Part shown: positions 21,405 to 32,903 of the stretch, piece by piece
Layout of the letters: every line of letters starts with the position of its first letter
Numbering within the stretch: position 1 is the stretch's first letter
Made by a program: the position numbers and the translations under genes
Notes under the pieces: generated by a model
What the model saw: only the letters and a program-made list of their open reading frames with translations
What the model was told of the DNA's origin: nothing
Database searches by the model: none
Source of the DNA: Jaltomata sinuosa
Lineage: Eukaryota > Streptophyta > Magnoliopsida > Solanales > Solanaceae
Length of the DNA: 64,000 nt
Assembly: GCA_003996215.1 (NCBI GenBank)
Contig: QJPP01007594.1
Location: 1-64,000 of the forward strand
Direction of reading: 5' to 3'

Positions 21405-23442
21405 TGTAACAACCCCTTATAGTGATTTTTTGAATTTTGGTGTGTTTTGTCCATTTTAACCCTCTTCATAGTTGTATTATGGTATTCATGATTTGCAGGA
21501 ATAGGTGACATAGTTCCCGAGGTCGTTGGTTGAGAATTATGCAAGTTTTTTATTTTGGAAGGTTGAAAAGCTGATATGATTGACCTTAAGTCAATATTTA
21601 TAGAAATTGAGCTCGTATCAAGATTTCAGCAGTGTCATCAGCTCCGGAGCATCATTGTTTGGTTATAGGACTATTGGTTCAGGTTTGGAGAAATTTGGAT
21701 GAGTTTTGGATGAGTTTTTGAGTTTTGATAAAATTGGAAACTTAAGAGAGTTGACCAAAGTCAACATTCAAGGTTAAAATGTTGTTTTTGAGTTTATATG
21801 ATTCCACTCGGTCCGGAGGGTTACTTTTGGTCTAGTTGAAGGTTTGGTTTGACTTTCGAGGCTTCAGAATGAGTTTTGAGTCGTATAGAAATTTGAAGGT
21901 TTCTAAGTTAAGAGTTGACTTCGGTCAACATTTGGCAAGATGATCTCGTTTGAGTGTTTTGATGATTTCATCAGGTCCGGAATGTGTTTTACAAGTGGTT
22001 TGCATGATTGGTTTGTGTTCCGAGGGGGGAAGGCCTCGAATGAGTTTTGGATACTTGTTTAGAGTTTGGAAGTTTATTGTTGTTGGGTTTTAGTGTCACC
22101 TGAAGCAAATGAGATTCATTTGGTGTTAGGATAGTACCATTAGATCCGTATCAAAATTTTGGAGTCAACACAAAAAGAATAGTCACATTTGGAGGTCATA
22201 TGAGGGAGATATGATCATTTTACTACGGACAACTATTACTGGTGCTGCTAAGGTCACGATCGCGAACCTTCTTGTTGCAACCGCGATGAGTCACCACCAA
22301 TGAACCTTTTGTCACAATCGTGATGGTTGCCTGTGTTTACTTAAATCGGCAGATTTTGTATTTTTGACATTTTGGGAGCTAGAAAACTTCGATAGAAGCA
22401 ATTTTTGATTCATTTTTCTCGTACAATCATTATGTATGTGTTTGTAACTTTATTTTGTTCATTTTACATGATTATCCTTTTAGTTTTACATGATTTTCAT
22501 TCACAAGTCGTGATTTGAAACCCAAAGTTTATGAAATAAAAAGTTCTTGATTTTAAAATCAATTTGTGATGGGTTTTCGTTGATCTTTGGGAACTAAGGT
22601 TCTTGAAGTACGGGTAATCTAATTTTAGCAATTATTTATCGATTTTTCTTATTTGAAACTGCGTTTGAACTTGAGAATTTTGGATTTTTCTGGTAAAGTT
22701 AAAGAATGACATTTTGATGATTTCAAGTTCGATTTTAAGCCCATTTTTTATGAAATTTTATATTTGAACTCCTTATACTGTCAGTAGACTGATTTTCTAA
22801 TCAATTTCCAATTTTTCCCTTTCAGGCTCGGGCTTGACTTTTGGGACCCGGTTTAGAACCTTAGCAATATGGGTATCATTGAATTCGTGTTAATGTGTAG
22901 AACTCATTTTTGATAGAGTGGTTACGTTTGAAGGCTCTTCAAAAAGGGAAGGCTCAAGTGTGATCTAATATAGTATTTCTATTCGGATTTGATGTAGATT
23001 ATGGCTTAACTTCTTTCAGACTTTGCTTGGATAGTAACTTACCGTGTAAAGCATGCTATGAGAGGGTTGACTTGGTGATTATAATAACAATTGAGATGAT
23101 TTATGTTATTGTGATGCCCGTGTGGGGGCTTGTGCTAATTATGATAGTAAATGAAATGGTTTATTGCTGTGATACTCGAGTTGAGGCTTATAATAGCTTG
23201 GATAATAAGGAACTTTGATTCCTGGATTGAGGTTCATGCTCATAGCCGGTGTTCATGAAATTATTGTAATTTTGAGATTTTGATTGTATCTTTATGATTG
23301 TCTTATTGTTGTTTTGTGTGCATACATATTCGTTCATTCATATCATGGATCACTGAGTTGTACTATTGGAAGCACTGATTTTGAAAAAAAATGAAATACT
23401 TTCTATTTATTCAGTTCGATACAGTATTTCGAACATATATGA
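21405..23442 (+). repeat. K-type LTR, left copy (truncated)
   Basis: 2038 bp from TGTAACAACCCC. Noncoding. It includes GATCGCGAACC and CAACCGCGATG near 22258-22290, the GC-rich module of this family. It stops inside the first unit of a minisatellite that is complete in the right copy (29088-29312). Confidence 0.75.
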
Positions 23443-24169
23443 TCCACTGGCACCCCAACTCATCTGCACAGCTCAGACACCAACCCAAGGAGAAAGGGGC
23501 CTCTTCTAGGACCCCGGTAAAAGTCCTTCCAATCTGAAATAATTTGGTCCCCCACATTCATAATGACCCCTGCATAGCACAATAAATCACCAGGGCCCGA
23601 GCATAAGTCACGTCGGTCTTATTGCCCGATGGGTGAATTCTTTGGGACACCAAATTGAGCCACCTCTTAGAATCTGCAGAGAAGTAAGCACTAGTGATGC
23701 CCTGAGGACCAGTCCAGTAGACCTGATCTCTAAACTCCTCATCTACCAAAGTGTCTCTCAGCCAAGCCATATCCCAAAGTCGAGCCTTGGCCTCATACGC
23801 TGCATTTGAAATGTGAGAAACTCCTAGCACCTCATTGATCGTCTGAGAATCCACCAGGATATCTACCCCTCATATGTAGATATTGGGGTTGGGATCATCC
23901 CTATAGACTGTGGGGAGTATATCATAAACTCCCGCACCCAACCTATACGCGCGGGAGAGAGAGCCACTGTCAGCGAAGCCCAATTAAACTCTTGCAGCCT
24001 GCGATGGAAGGCTGCTGCTTTTCCATCAATCCTAATCATTTTGCAACCCCTCTCAAAGCAAAATCCTAATCGGCAATAGTCCCGGAACCTCTCCTGACAA
24101 GCATAATCATGGAACCTCCCATGATCATACTCGAGGAATTGTCCGTCAGCCATTGAGTTTGCTAACCTG
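23443..24169 (-). pseudogene. Antisense ORF, putative plant transposon protein
   Basis: On the minus strand, MADGQFLEYDHGRFHDYACQ (from 24153) and AAAFHRRLQEFNW lead to GWVREF. A one-base frameshift follows; the correct continuation YDILPTVYRDDPNPNIYI, one stop, GVDILVDSQTINEVLGVSH and KRWLNLVSQRIHPSGNKTDV runs to 23558. The WVREF-Y, INEVLG and RWLNLVSxRI blocks match the family usually labelled putative plant transposon protein, often found as an extra ORF in plant gypsy elements. It lies antisense to, and just upstream of, an LTR start. Broken here; the function is not established for the family. Confidence 0.65.
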
Positions 24170-25291
24170 TAATATAGCCAAGGGCAGGATTAGAACTTTT
24201 TTCAGCATAAAGGAACGAGTTTAAAAATGGGAAAAAAATTCTAAGTATGAGCCTAGTAAGGCTACTGTTTTGTGGTCTTCCTCTATAGCGGACTATCTTC
24301 CGCTACAGCAGAACCGTTGTAGCAGAAACTTCTCTGCTATAGCAGAACCAGACCGCTATGGTGATCTTCATCATCCCGAAATTTCAAAGGGTGCTTCAAT
24401 GGCGCCCCTTGACCCAAAAACTCCATTTTTAACAATCCAAGTTCAGATCAGTGCTTTTAAGGTGTCCTACTACTATTTTCTACAAAAATTTAGGCATTAT
24501 AACCCCTAAATTTCATCCAAATCACAAGTTTTATCCAAGTACAACCCTTCACCTCTCCCACCATATTTGGCCCATTTTTGGCCAAAAGTTACATAATTCT
24601 TATGCCCAGAATGTGGTGGAGGCGTTATAAACATAATGGAAGCATCCATGCTTTGGAAATTCGTCTAAAATCCAACCTAAGTTCATGTTCAAAAACCAAT
24701 CATGATGTTACCCCCAAATCAGAGTTTTCTACCATATTATCGTCTAAATTCGTGCGGGAAAGTAAAAGAGTAAGTAGGAACGATTGTTACCTGGAGTTTC
24801 CGACGTTGGAGCAGGGTGATTGGGAAAAAAAAGGAGTATGTGTGAGGAAAATTAGAGGAGAATGGGGTGAAATCCATTTTCTCCCATATTTCAACTGTTA
24901 CCAACTGCTATAGTGATTGGTACTCTACTATAAGGTACCGCTATGGTGGAACAATATCCGCTATAGCGGAGGATAATCCATTTTAGGAAGGGAAAGGTCT
25001 CCCGGGTCATTTCAAATTCTTTTGTTCCGACATTCTATGAGGCCCCAGATTTCTTGGATACTGAGGAAAGGTTATTTCATAAATTTTCAGATAGCTCAAG
25101 GAAGGATAATACCTTGTCAAAGCAGGATCATAAATGTTCCTAATTGGGTCTGTACAACTAAATCGGGGAAAGTTTAATTTTTTGCATAGGGTTGTAATTA
25201 TGCGGTCACAGGGGACTGTGAGAGACCTGGGCTAGTTTCCTTCTTATTTTTTATGGGATCATTCGGGTATGAACAATGGGTAAATTAGTAT
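24170..25291. other. Noncoding internal region of E-like element X
   Basis: No gene seen. It carries two clusters of TATAGCGG-type palindromes, at 24280-24360 and 24905-24970 (perfect CCGCTATAGCGG at 24958-24969). The last ~40 bp (GGGTATGAACAATGGGTAAA at 25266-25285) match the bases just before element E's 3' LTR (54772-54791), so this is the 3' internal border. Short open frames at 24270-24509 and 24578-24913 lack recognisable domains. Confidence 0.5.
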
Positions 25292-27151
25292 CTGTCTTAA
25301 TAATCAGAACGGTTGTTATGTTAGGAATCACGATGTCACAAACTTCGAAAATGACTAAATTGCGTTTTGTTTTAAAATAGGGTGACATGGTGGAAAAATT
25401 TCAATTTTCAAAATTTGGTCCATGATGACATCACTCTGCTATAGCGGGATTTATTTTTGCTTTAGCGCTACCGCTGTAGCGGATGGTTGTCCACTATAGC
25501 AGAGCAACGTGAGGCAGTAGCTCAGTTACGCGAGTTAATAAAAAGAAATTCTCCTCCTCAGTTGTAAAGGGTATGAGGGTTACTCCAAAAATCCTCCTAG
25601 TCTGCTCCAAGGCTTGGGAACTATGGGGAGGAGGGATTCCGGTTAAAGGGATGTGAAACCCCAAGATTCGGGCTCATTAATCATCAGGGAACCCCTTCAC
25701 CGAGCCAGAAAATGCATCCTACATCTACTTGGCATCCAATTAGGCTAGGTTTATTCATTTGAGTAGATTGACCTACTTTCATTTCATATTCATTATAGAG
25801 ATAGAAAGGGAGAATTCATGTCTAGGCCTTCGGGCATGGAGTCTGGAGGATTGTTGTGATTGGTTTGGTTGAACTAGAAAGGGGTTGAGCTGGGGTTATA
25901 TGTTGTAATATTTTGGGTTATTTATGATTAATTATTTGTCGTATTATTCCGGGATGTCTATAATTATTTATGTGTCGGTTGGTGATCGAGTTCAGGGACT
26001 GGGATATTGGAAAAGTTCGGGGAATCGGAAATACTTGGGTAACCAAATGACTAGGTAAAAAGGGGGTTTTTGACAAGGATTGGTATGAAAAGGTAAAATA
26101 ACAAGGATGGATGGAGTACTAAGCTTCGGGGATGTCCTTTCCCGTATAGTACCTATCATAGGAGGAGTTCCGGGAATGAATGTATCTGCTAATCATGTGT
26201 TAAAAAAGGGAAAATGGGGGATTAGTTTTTGGAAAGGATCTACGGGTTGAGTCTAAGTACCCAGGGATTGGGGTAGGCAATGGTTATTGATATTCCCAAT
26301 ATACAATATGTGTTCATGTACTATAGCTTAGTATTGTGTGAGTTACATGCTTACGGAATGAGGTTATGAATGTCTACTTATCCGGTTATCAGTCTTCTGA
26401 AATAAACTTGTTTTGTTGATTGTTGGTTTACAAGTATGCCTTTGTTCATGGTTTGTTGATTTACTGGATTTGGTATGACATTTGGTTGGCTCGGGTACCA
26501 CGCCTGGTACATGTTACATATTAGTTGACTCGGGTACCACGCCTGGTACGGGATACTTATCGGTTGGCTCGGGTACCATGCCTAGTACGGGATTCATAAT
26601 GGTTGGATCGGGTACCATGCCTGGTACGGGTTTACTTTACTTGCACTGATTGTATTCTTTCGATGGTTCCATGAGTGGACCGGGTTGTATTCTTGATTTG
26701 TGATTTCTTTATATGGTCCATGAGAGGCTGGGTGATTATGTTTAAGTGTGAAGTTGATCTTAGTGTAGATTGGGATTGCATATTGAAACCATAGGTAGTG
26801 TCCTAGGGATCCTTGGTTGGTTCGGGTTGTGTAAAAAGGGATACATGGTTATTGTCATTGGGCATCGTCAGGGGTTGTTAACTGGTTTCATTTGGGAGTT
26901 GTGTCCTCTTATATTTCTGTTCCATTCATGTAGTAGTTCTTGTACCGGCTTAGACTAGATCCTAGGGAGGGTGTTGTATTTTGAAAAAGGTTTTCCGTAT
27001 TAATGCTTGTAAAGGTTTCCATATTTTTAAAGGAAGATTTTTATAGTTTTACTTGTAATTCTGCTTTTATCTGTTGGATTAGGTGGTAAGAGTTCATCTA
27101 TCTAGGAGCTTAGAATAGGCGCCCGCACGGTCCGGTAGTTGAGTCATGACA
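25292..27151 (+). repeat. LTR of E-like element X
   Basis: A degenerate start (CTTAATAATCAGAACGG against TTGTAATGATCGGG in E) follows the conserved pre-LTR segment, and the end is TGAGTCATGACA at 27151. It contains a CTATAGCGG-rich module (25438-25505) and four GGTACC hairpin units (26485-26635), as in the E LTRs, then TTCCATGAGTGGACCGGGTT and CTTAGTGTAGATTGGGATTG shared with E. Noncoding. Confidence 0.65.
26485..26635. repeat. GGTACC hairpin minisatellite, LTR X
   Basis: Four tandem units of ~37 bp. The core GTACCACGCCTGGTAC is an inverted repeat (GTACCA, 4-base loop, TGGTAC). The same array is present in both E LTRs. Confidence 0.85.
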
Positions 27152-29902
27152 GCGGAAATGGGTGACATAGTTCCCAAGGTTATTGGTTGATAATTATGCA
27201 AGTTTCTCATTTTGGAAGGTTGAAAAGTTGATATGGTTGACTTTAGTCAACATTCATAGAAATTGAGCTCGTATTGAGATTTCATCAATGCTATCAACTC
27301 TGGAGCATTATTTTTGGGTTAATAGGACTATTGGTTCCGGTTCGAAGACATTTGGATGAATTTTGGATAAGTTTTTGACTTTTGGAAGTTGGAAACTTAA
27401 GAGAGTTGACCAAAGTCAACATTCGAGGTTAGAAAAGTTATTTTTGAGTTTCGATGATTCCACTAGGTCTAGAGGGTTACTTTTGGTCTAGCTGAAGGTT
27501 TGGTTTGATTTTTGAGGCTTTAGAATGAGTTTTGAGTCATTATTTGGAAATTTGAAGGTTTCTAAGTTAAGAGTTAACTTCGGTCAATATTTGGTCATGA
27601 TGATCTCCTTTAGATTTTTTGATGATTCCATCAGGTCCAAAATGTATTTTACAATTGGTTTGCACTATTGGTTTGTGTTCGAGGAGTCGCAGATGAGTTT
27701 TGGGTACTTGTCTAGAGTTTGGAACTTTATTTTCGTGGGTTTTAGTAGTGTCACCTAAAGAAAATAAGCTCCATTCGGTGTTTGGATAGTACCATTAGAT
27801 CCGTATCAAAATTTTAGAGCCAACGCAAAAGAATCGTTGTATTTGGAGCTCATATGAGGGAGATATGATTGTTTTACTACGGACAACTATTGTTGGTGCT
27901 GCTAAGGTCGTGATCGCGAACCTTTTTGTCGCGACCGTGATGAGTCGCCACCAATGATCATCGTGATCACGGGCCTTTTGTCACAATCGCGATGGTTGCC
28001 TATGTTTACTTAAATTGGCAGATTTCATATTTTTGCAATTTTGGGAGCTAAGAAACTTCGATTGAGGATATTTTTGATGCATTTTTCTCGTACAATCATT
28101 AGGTATGTGTTTCTAACTTTAGTTTTTTCATTTTACATGATTATCCTTATCATTTTTCATGATTTTTATTCATAAGTCGTGATTTGAACCAAAGTTTATG
28201 AAATGAAAAGTTCTTGATTTTAGAATCAATTTGTGATGGGTTTTCATTGATCTTTGGGAACTAAAGTTTTTGAAGTATGGGTAATCTGATTTTAGCATTT
28301 ATTTATTGATTTTTCTCGTTTTAAACTGCGTTTGAACTTGAGAATTTGGGGTTTTCCTGGTAAATTTAAAGAATGATATTTTGATGATTTCAAGCTCGAT
28401 TTTAAGCCATTTTAGATAAAAATTTATATTTGAACTCCTTATACTGTGGGTAAACTGATTTTCCAAAAAAAATTAAGTTTCTCCCTTTCAGTCTCGGGGT
28501 TGATTTTTGGGTTGACTTTTTATATTCGATTTAGAACCTTAGCAATATAGGTATCATTGAATTCGTATTTATGCGTAGAACTCGTTTTTGATAGAGTGGT
28601 TGCATTTGGAGGCTCTTCATAAAGGGAAGGCTCAAGTGTGATCACTTAGAGTTTTGTTGTTCGGCTTCAATGTAGGTTATGTCTTAACTTCTTTTAGACT
28701 TTGCCTGGGTAGGGACTTACCATGTAAAGCATGCTATGGTAGGGTTGACTTAGTGATTATAATAACAATTGAGTTGATTTATGTTATTGTGATGTCCATG
28801 TGGGGGTTTGTGCTGATTATGATAGTAAATGAGATGGTTTATCACTGTGATACCCAAGTTGAGACTTATAATGGGTTGGGCAATAAGGAACTTATATTCC
28901 TGGATTGAGGTTGATGCTCATAGGTGGTGTTCATGAAATTATTGAGATTATGAGATTTTGATTGTATCTTTGTAATTGTCTTATTATTGTTTCTTGTACA
29001 TACATATTCATTCATTCATATCTTGGATCACTGAGTTGTATTATTGGAAGCACTGATTTTAAAAGAAAATGAAATACTTTCTATATATTCAGTGTAATGC
29101 AGGATTCTGGACATATATATATATATATATGATATTTGACTTATTCAGTCCGATGTAGGATTCCAAATATAAATATATGATATTTTACTAATTTAGTCTG
29201 ATGCAGAATTATGGATATAGATATACTGTATTTTACCTATTTCGTTCGATGTAGGATTTTGGGCATAGGTGCATGATATGTTATTGATTTCATCCGATGC
29301 AGGATTTCGAGCGGGGTATATGGACCTCGCGAGTCCCCCATGGGTCCTACCTTCCAGCATATACTGAGAAGGGGTGTATATCGGTAGGCATGGCCATTAC
29401 ATCTCATCTCATATTATTGCATTGCACCATCATTTGAATTACTATTTGATTGAGATATATCGTGTTATTTATATTGAACTGCTGGGACTTTTCTGTGTGC
29501 GGGTTATTTTAGTATTCTTTATTCGATACAGTAACTGCTTAAGCTTAGTCGACCTATGATGCCTACTGACTACAAGTGGATCGTACTCACCCCTACTTTC
29601 CTGCATCCTTCTGATGTAGATTCAGGTACAAGTGGACCCCGTGACTAGAGTTCGTGCCTCTTGATATTCTATACTTAGAGTCGCTCTTGTATTCATGACA
29701 GCTGAGTCTTGGGATGTAATTTGGAGTCTACTATTTGATTTTATTTGATTATATTTGATTTGAGTTTGTATTGGTTATCCATCGTGTTATTCCACTGACT
29801 TTCTTAATTTTTAAGTTGCTTGCGTTTATTGAGTTAGGCTTACCTACCATGGTTGGGTTGGGGTAGGTGCAATCACAACTCTTAAAATTTTGGATCGTGA
29901 CA
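27152..29902 (+). repeat. K-type LTR, right copy
   Basis: Begins at a position equivalent to base ~96 of the left copy (GGTGACATAGTTCCC) and runs to GGATCGTGACA. It includes the perfect palindrome CGTGATCACG (27962-27971) in the GC-rich module, a (TA)n run at 29112-29130 and a ~50-58 bp minisatellite at 29088-29312. It is noncoding. Confidence 0.75.
29088..29312. repeat. TTCAGTCCGATGCAGGATT minisatellite in LTR K
   Basis: Five imperfect units beginning at about 29088, 29145, 29200, 29248 and 29290, each a TTCRKTCCGATGYAGGATT head followed by an AT-rich tail with TATATGATATTT. The left LTR copy has only the first unit before it breaks off at 23442. Confidence 0.75.
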
Positions 29903-29992
29903 TACAGACTCAAAAAAAGAATAACACAAATTAAGGGAATGACAAATGGCAAAATATCAAATAAACACCGTACCATGGTATCTCTAGTGAGT

Positions 29993-30396
29993 ATAGAATT
30001 GTATGATGATATTGTTGGAGGTTTGCCTCCCACTTGCCCTTGAAATTTGTAGTTCAATGTAAGATTTTATGCAAGAATCTTAACAGTAGAATATTTTAAC
30101 CTAAATTTTAGGATTTTTTAATCTAAATTTTCTCAAACTTTGTTCCAACGTCAATAAGATTGTTCTACGCAACTTATATATTCATCAAATGGTTTATTCA
30201 ATTTTTTTTACAAAATGTCTTATACCCTATCTCAGTCATTTAATGTGCGATGACTTTACCGTATGATATTGATCTTTGGGCCTCATGTAATGGTCTGATT
30301 CTCTTTGACTTTGACAAAATTATAATTTACTGTATTTTCAATCCGATAACTGGAGAACACCAATTGATATATACCATACTCAAAGTCTACAAATAA
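29993..30396 (+). pseudogene. F-box pseudogene, array 2 unit 1
   Basis: Partner of 4834-5215: the start codon position is ATA in both, as is the D-to-K change in DFDKI. Relative to copy 1 it has a ~30 bp tandem duplication near 30090-30130 (two copies of a segment rich in TTTTAACCTAAATTTT). CNGLILFDFDKI and FNPITGEHQLIY remain readable. Ends at TAA 30394-30396. Confidence 0.75.
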
Positions 30397-31128
30397 GTTT
30401 AGTAATACAGGCCAGGTTGTTGATTACCTAAGTCTGAAAAAATATATTTTAAATTTTTAAATAATATTGAGTTCTAATTTATTTAAAAGTAAAATATTAT
30501 AAAGATTTGGATCAAGTTGAGCGGGTAGAGAAATTTTTTATGATTTGGGTCAATGATCCGCTTCCATAAAAGAAATTTGGGACATGCAAATCAATATTGA
30601 AATATTTTTGTTTTAACGTATTTGATTGACATCATATATATAGACTTTTTGAACTCAACTACCAGGTAACTAACAAGGTATCACATTCATGATTTTTTAT
30701 TTTACTAATTTATCTTTTGTTAGTAAAAAGATAAGTTTCAATAATTTTATGATATCACTCAAAATCCTATACTAAATAACTTGAAAATACACGTGCAATA
30801 CATGTGCAACACACGTGTTCAAAAATTAGTTATTTAAACCTACTTATACTCTTATATGATTATTATATATTGTTTTGGTTTCTTAATATGTAAGATTCAT
30901 TATATATCAACATATTTATTTCAGTTATTGTTCAGGCGGATCTTTCAAATGATCTCTTGAGAGATTTTTCCGATAAAGTTTTATACTATTTAGCACCAAT
31001 GAAAATAGAGACTCGTTTTATGTAAAACATTCGATGTCTTTCTTTGTTGACTCAAAAAAAGAATAGCACAAACTAAGAGCATCACAAACAACAACAAAGC
31101 AGAGTAAGACCACAATATATTAGTGAGT

Positions 31129-31295
31129 ATGGAATTACATGGTGATAATGTTGTTGGGATCATCTCCCACTTGCCCTTGAAATTTGCAGTTCAATGTAAA
31201 GTTCTATGCAAGATTCTTAAAGGTAGGATTTCTTATCCTAAATTTTTTTAAACTTTGTTTTAACATCAAAAAGGTTGTTCTACGCAACTCATCTA
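31129..31295 (+). pseudogene. F-box pseudogene, array 2 unit 2, 5' part
   Basis: ATG 31129, MELHGDNVVGIISHLPLKFA, VQCKVLCKILKGR, close to array 1 unit 2. Interrupted at 31295 by the LINE; the coding remainder resumes at 37982 and ends at TAA 38196-38198. Confidence 0.75.
31282..31295. repeat. LINE target-site duplication, left copy
   Basis: ACGCAACTCATCTA, repeated exactly at 37968-37981. The uninterrupted equivalent is present in the neighbouring F-box units (ACGCAACTTATCTATTC near 39108). Confidence 0.95.
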
Positions 31296-32168
31296 ATTTT
31301 TTTTAATAGTAATTTTTGGGTCCGTTAGATCGATTTTATTGATGCTCAAATAATTTACACAAAGAGTGGGCCAAACCCAAAACAAACAAAGAAGAGTCAG
31401 GTCCAGCTATAGACACGGCCCAAAACACAAAGGGGCAACAAGTTACAAACATCGGACAATCACAGGCTTGTCTGATACACTTCCTTTTGCTCTCTCCGCC
31501 GTCTCTGATGTTGCCCATTTTCTGTCGCCACAACCACCAGTTGGAGGAGCTTCTTCTTTGGTTGCGCTTCACTCTGGGGCCCTTACTCATGCTAGCTTCC
31601 AAAGGCTTTACTGCATCACTGTTCCAAGGTAGATTTCTACCTCTTCTCCTTCGATTCTTAGCTGGTGTCGGCTCTGACTTTGGTTCTTCAGGTGGTCGGG
31701 GTTTATCCCCAAGGGATCGGAGAAAGAATGGTGCTCTACAAGGCTAGGCTCAGGTAATCCCCATTTTTTACCTCTGTCTCTTGGTGCCATCATATCCGCT
31801 GAGTTTTGACTGTCTTCGTGCCTTTGCAGGCATGTAGGATGCTTTCTAGGGTCTTCTATGTATGCGTTTGTGGCTCCTGCTTCCAAGATGACACCCCTAC
31901 AGCCTTTATTTTTTGGTGAAGTATTTTGATAGCTAGATGTTAGATGCCTAGCTAGTTTGTACATAGCTTTGTCTCCTTCTGGGCAAACTCTTGTTAATAT
32001 TGTTGCTGTGTAATCTCCTTCTGTATTCCTTAACTCTGCACTGGCTTTCTGATTAATGTTATGAATGTGAATAGTGGTGGTGAAATGATTGTCTGTCATA
32101 TTGCTTTGATATTTCTTGTTTTCACTCTCAGATTTGGGAGCTGTGATTTATCCATGTTTAGTATCCTC
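31296..32168 (-). other. LINE 3' region with unassigned ORF
   Basis: About 870 bp between the RNase H stop and the A-rich tail. It holds a 163-residue minus-strand open frame (32099-31608) in the same frame as the RNase H domain, beginning MTDNHFTTTIHIHNINQKAS. I recognise no domain. The composition (Arg, His, Gln, Ser-rich, hydrophilic) does not suggest membrane or enzyme folds. It may be a 3' UTR left open by chance or a small extra product. Confidence 0.45.
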
Positions 32169-32903
32169 CTACAAGTTATAGGTAGGTCTTGAAAACATTG
32201 GGAAACCCTTTTTCTCTTCTGTTTCAAAAGTTGTATTTGTTATTGCATCTGCTAACATATTCCCCTCCCTGTAAATGTGAGTGACTTGTATATGTATGTT
32301 CTGTATGTCTTGGTTGATTTCCTGCATGAGTTCTGCTATCTCCCATGGGATTTTCCATGTATCTTCCATAAATTTCATCATGCCTAATGAATCTATCTCC
32401 AGCTAGAGCTCCTTTATCACTTCCCTTCTGCAGTGTTTGAGAGCTTCTATGATGGCTCTTATTTCTGCTTCCATATTGGTAGTTATCCCCATGTAATCTG
32501 CCTGTGCATAGATTAGGTCCCTATTATTAGTTCTCAGGCAAAAACTATATGTACTTTTCCCTGGGTTTCCCCTGCTAGAACCATCTGTGTTACATTTCAG
32601 TCGTGTTCCTTTTGGTGGCCTCCATGTGACTTTGTAGTGATATATTTTGTGCTTGTAATTGCTGACAAGGCCAATTATCTCTTGCCACTTATGTGGCACT
32701 CAATTAATCCATGGAAGTGTCTCCCTGATCATTTGCTTGATTATATTTAGGACTTGTATCACCATGGTTTGGTAGCTAGTATCCCCTCCATGTCTTCTGC
32801 TATTTCTCCTCTTCCATAGTGTCCATAGGATAATGCTTGGAATAGCTCTAAATATTGTGACCAACTTTGGAGTACCTGGGAGTTGCCACCATTTAAGAAT
32901 CAC
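32169..32903 (-). pseudogene. LINE ORF2: RNase H domain
   Basis: After a connector (WWQLPGTPKLVTIFRAIPSI, LWTLWKRRNSRRHGG) the type I RNase H domain reads RLKCNTDGSSRGNPG (first Asp), MEAEIRAIIEAL (Glu), LEIDSL (Asp) and YREGNMLADAI (last Asp). All four catalytic acids are present. Stops at ~32701 and 32403 (between KEL and LEIDS) interrupt it. Such a domain degrades the RNA of the RNA-DNA hybrid and is found in some plant LINE clades. Confidence 0.85.

Larger units (their letters stand above)
21405..29902 (+). mobile_element. Composite K/X: K-type LTR pieces around part of an E-like element
   Basis: K LTR start TGTAACAACCCC at 21405 and K LTR end GGATCGTGACA at 29902 sit exactly between the two halves of an F-box leader (TTTGTAC | TACAGACTC). 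21405-23442 and 27152-29902 are homologous over ~1.9 kb, so they are two copies of one LTR. The first lacks its end, the second its first ~95 bp. Between them (23443-27151) is foreign DNA: an antisense ORF, noncoding DNA and an E-like LTR. A 5 bp target duplication cannot be confirmed; only TAC is shared by the two flanks. Confidence 0.7.

Noticed and set aside
26485..26635. CRISPR-like array from regularly spaced repeats
   Set aside because: Plant nuclear LTR context, units contiguous without unique spacers; a minisatellite.
29112..29130. TA microsatellite as an independent feature
   Set aside because: Short and part of the tail of the LTR K minisatellite unit.
31366..31747. Plus-strand open frames overlapping the LINE 3' region
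   Set aside because: They are on the strand opposite to the LINE ORFs, with no domain; the LINE context explains the sequence.
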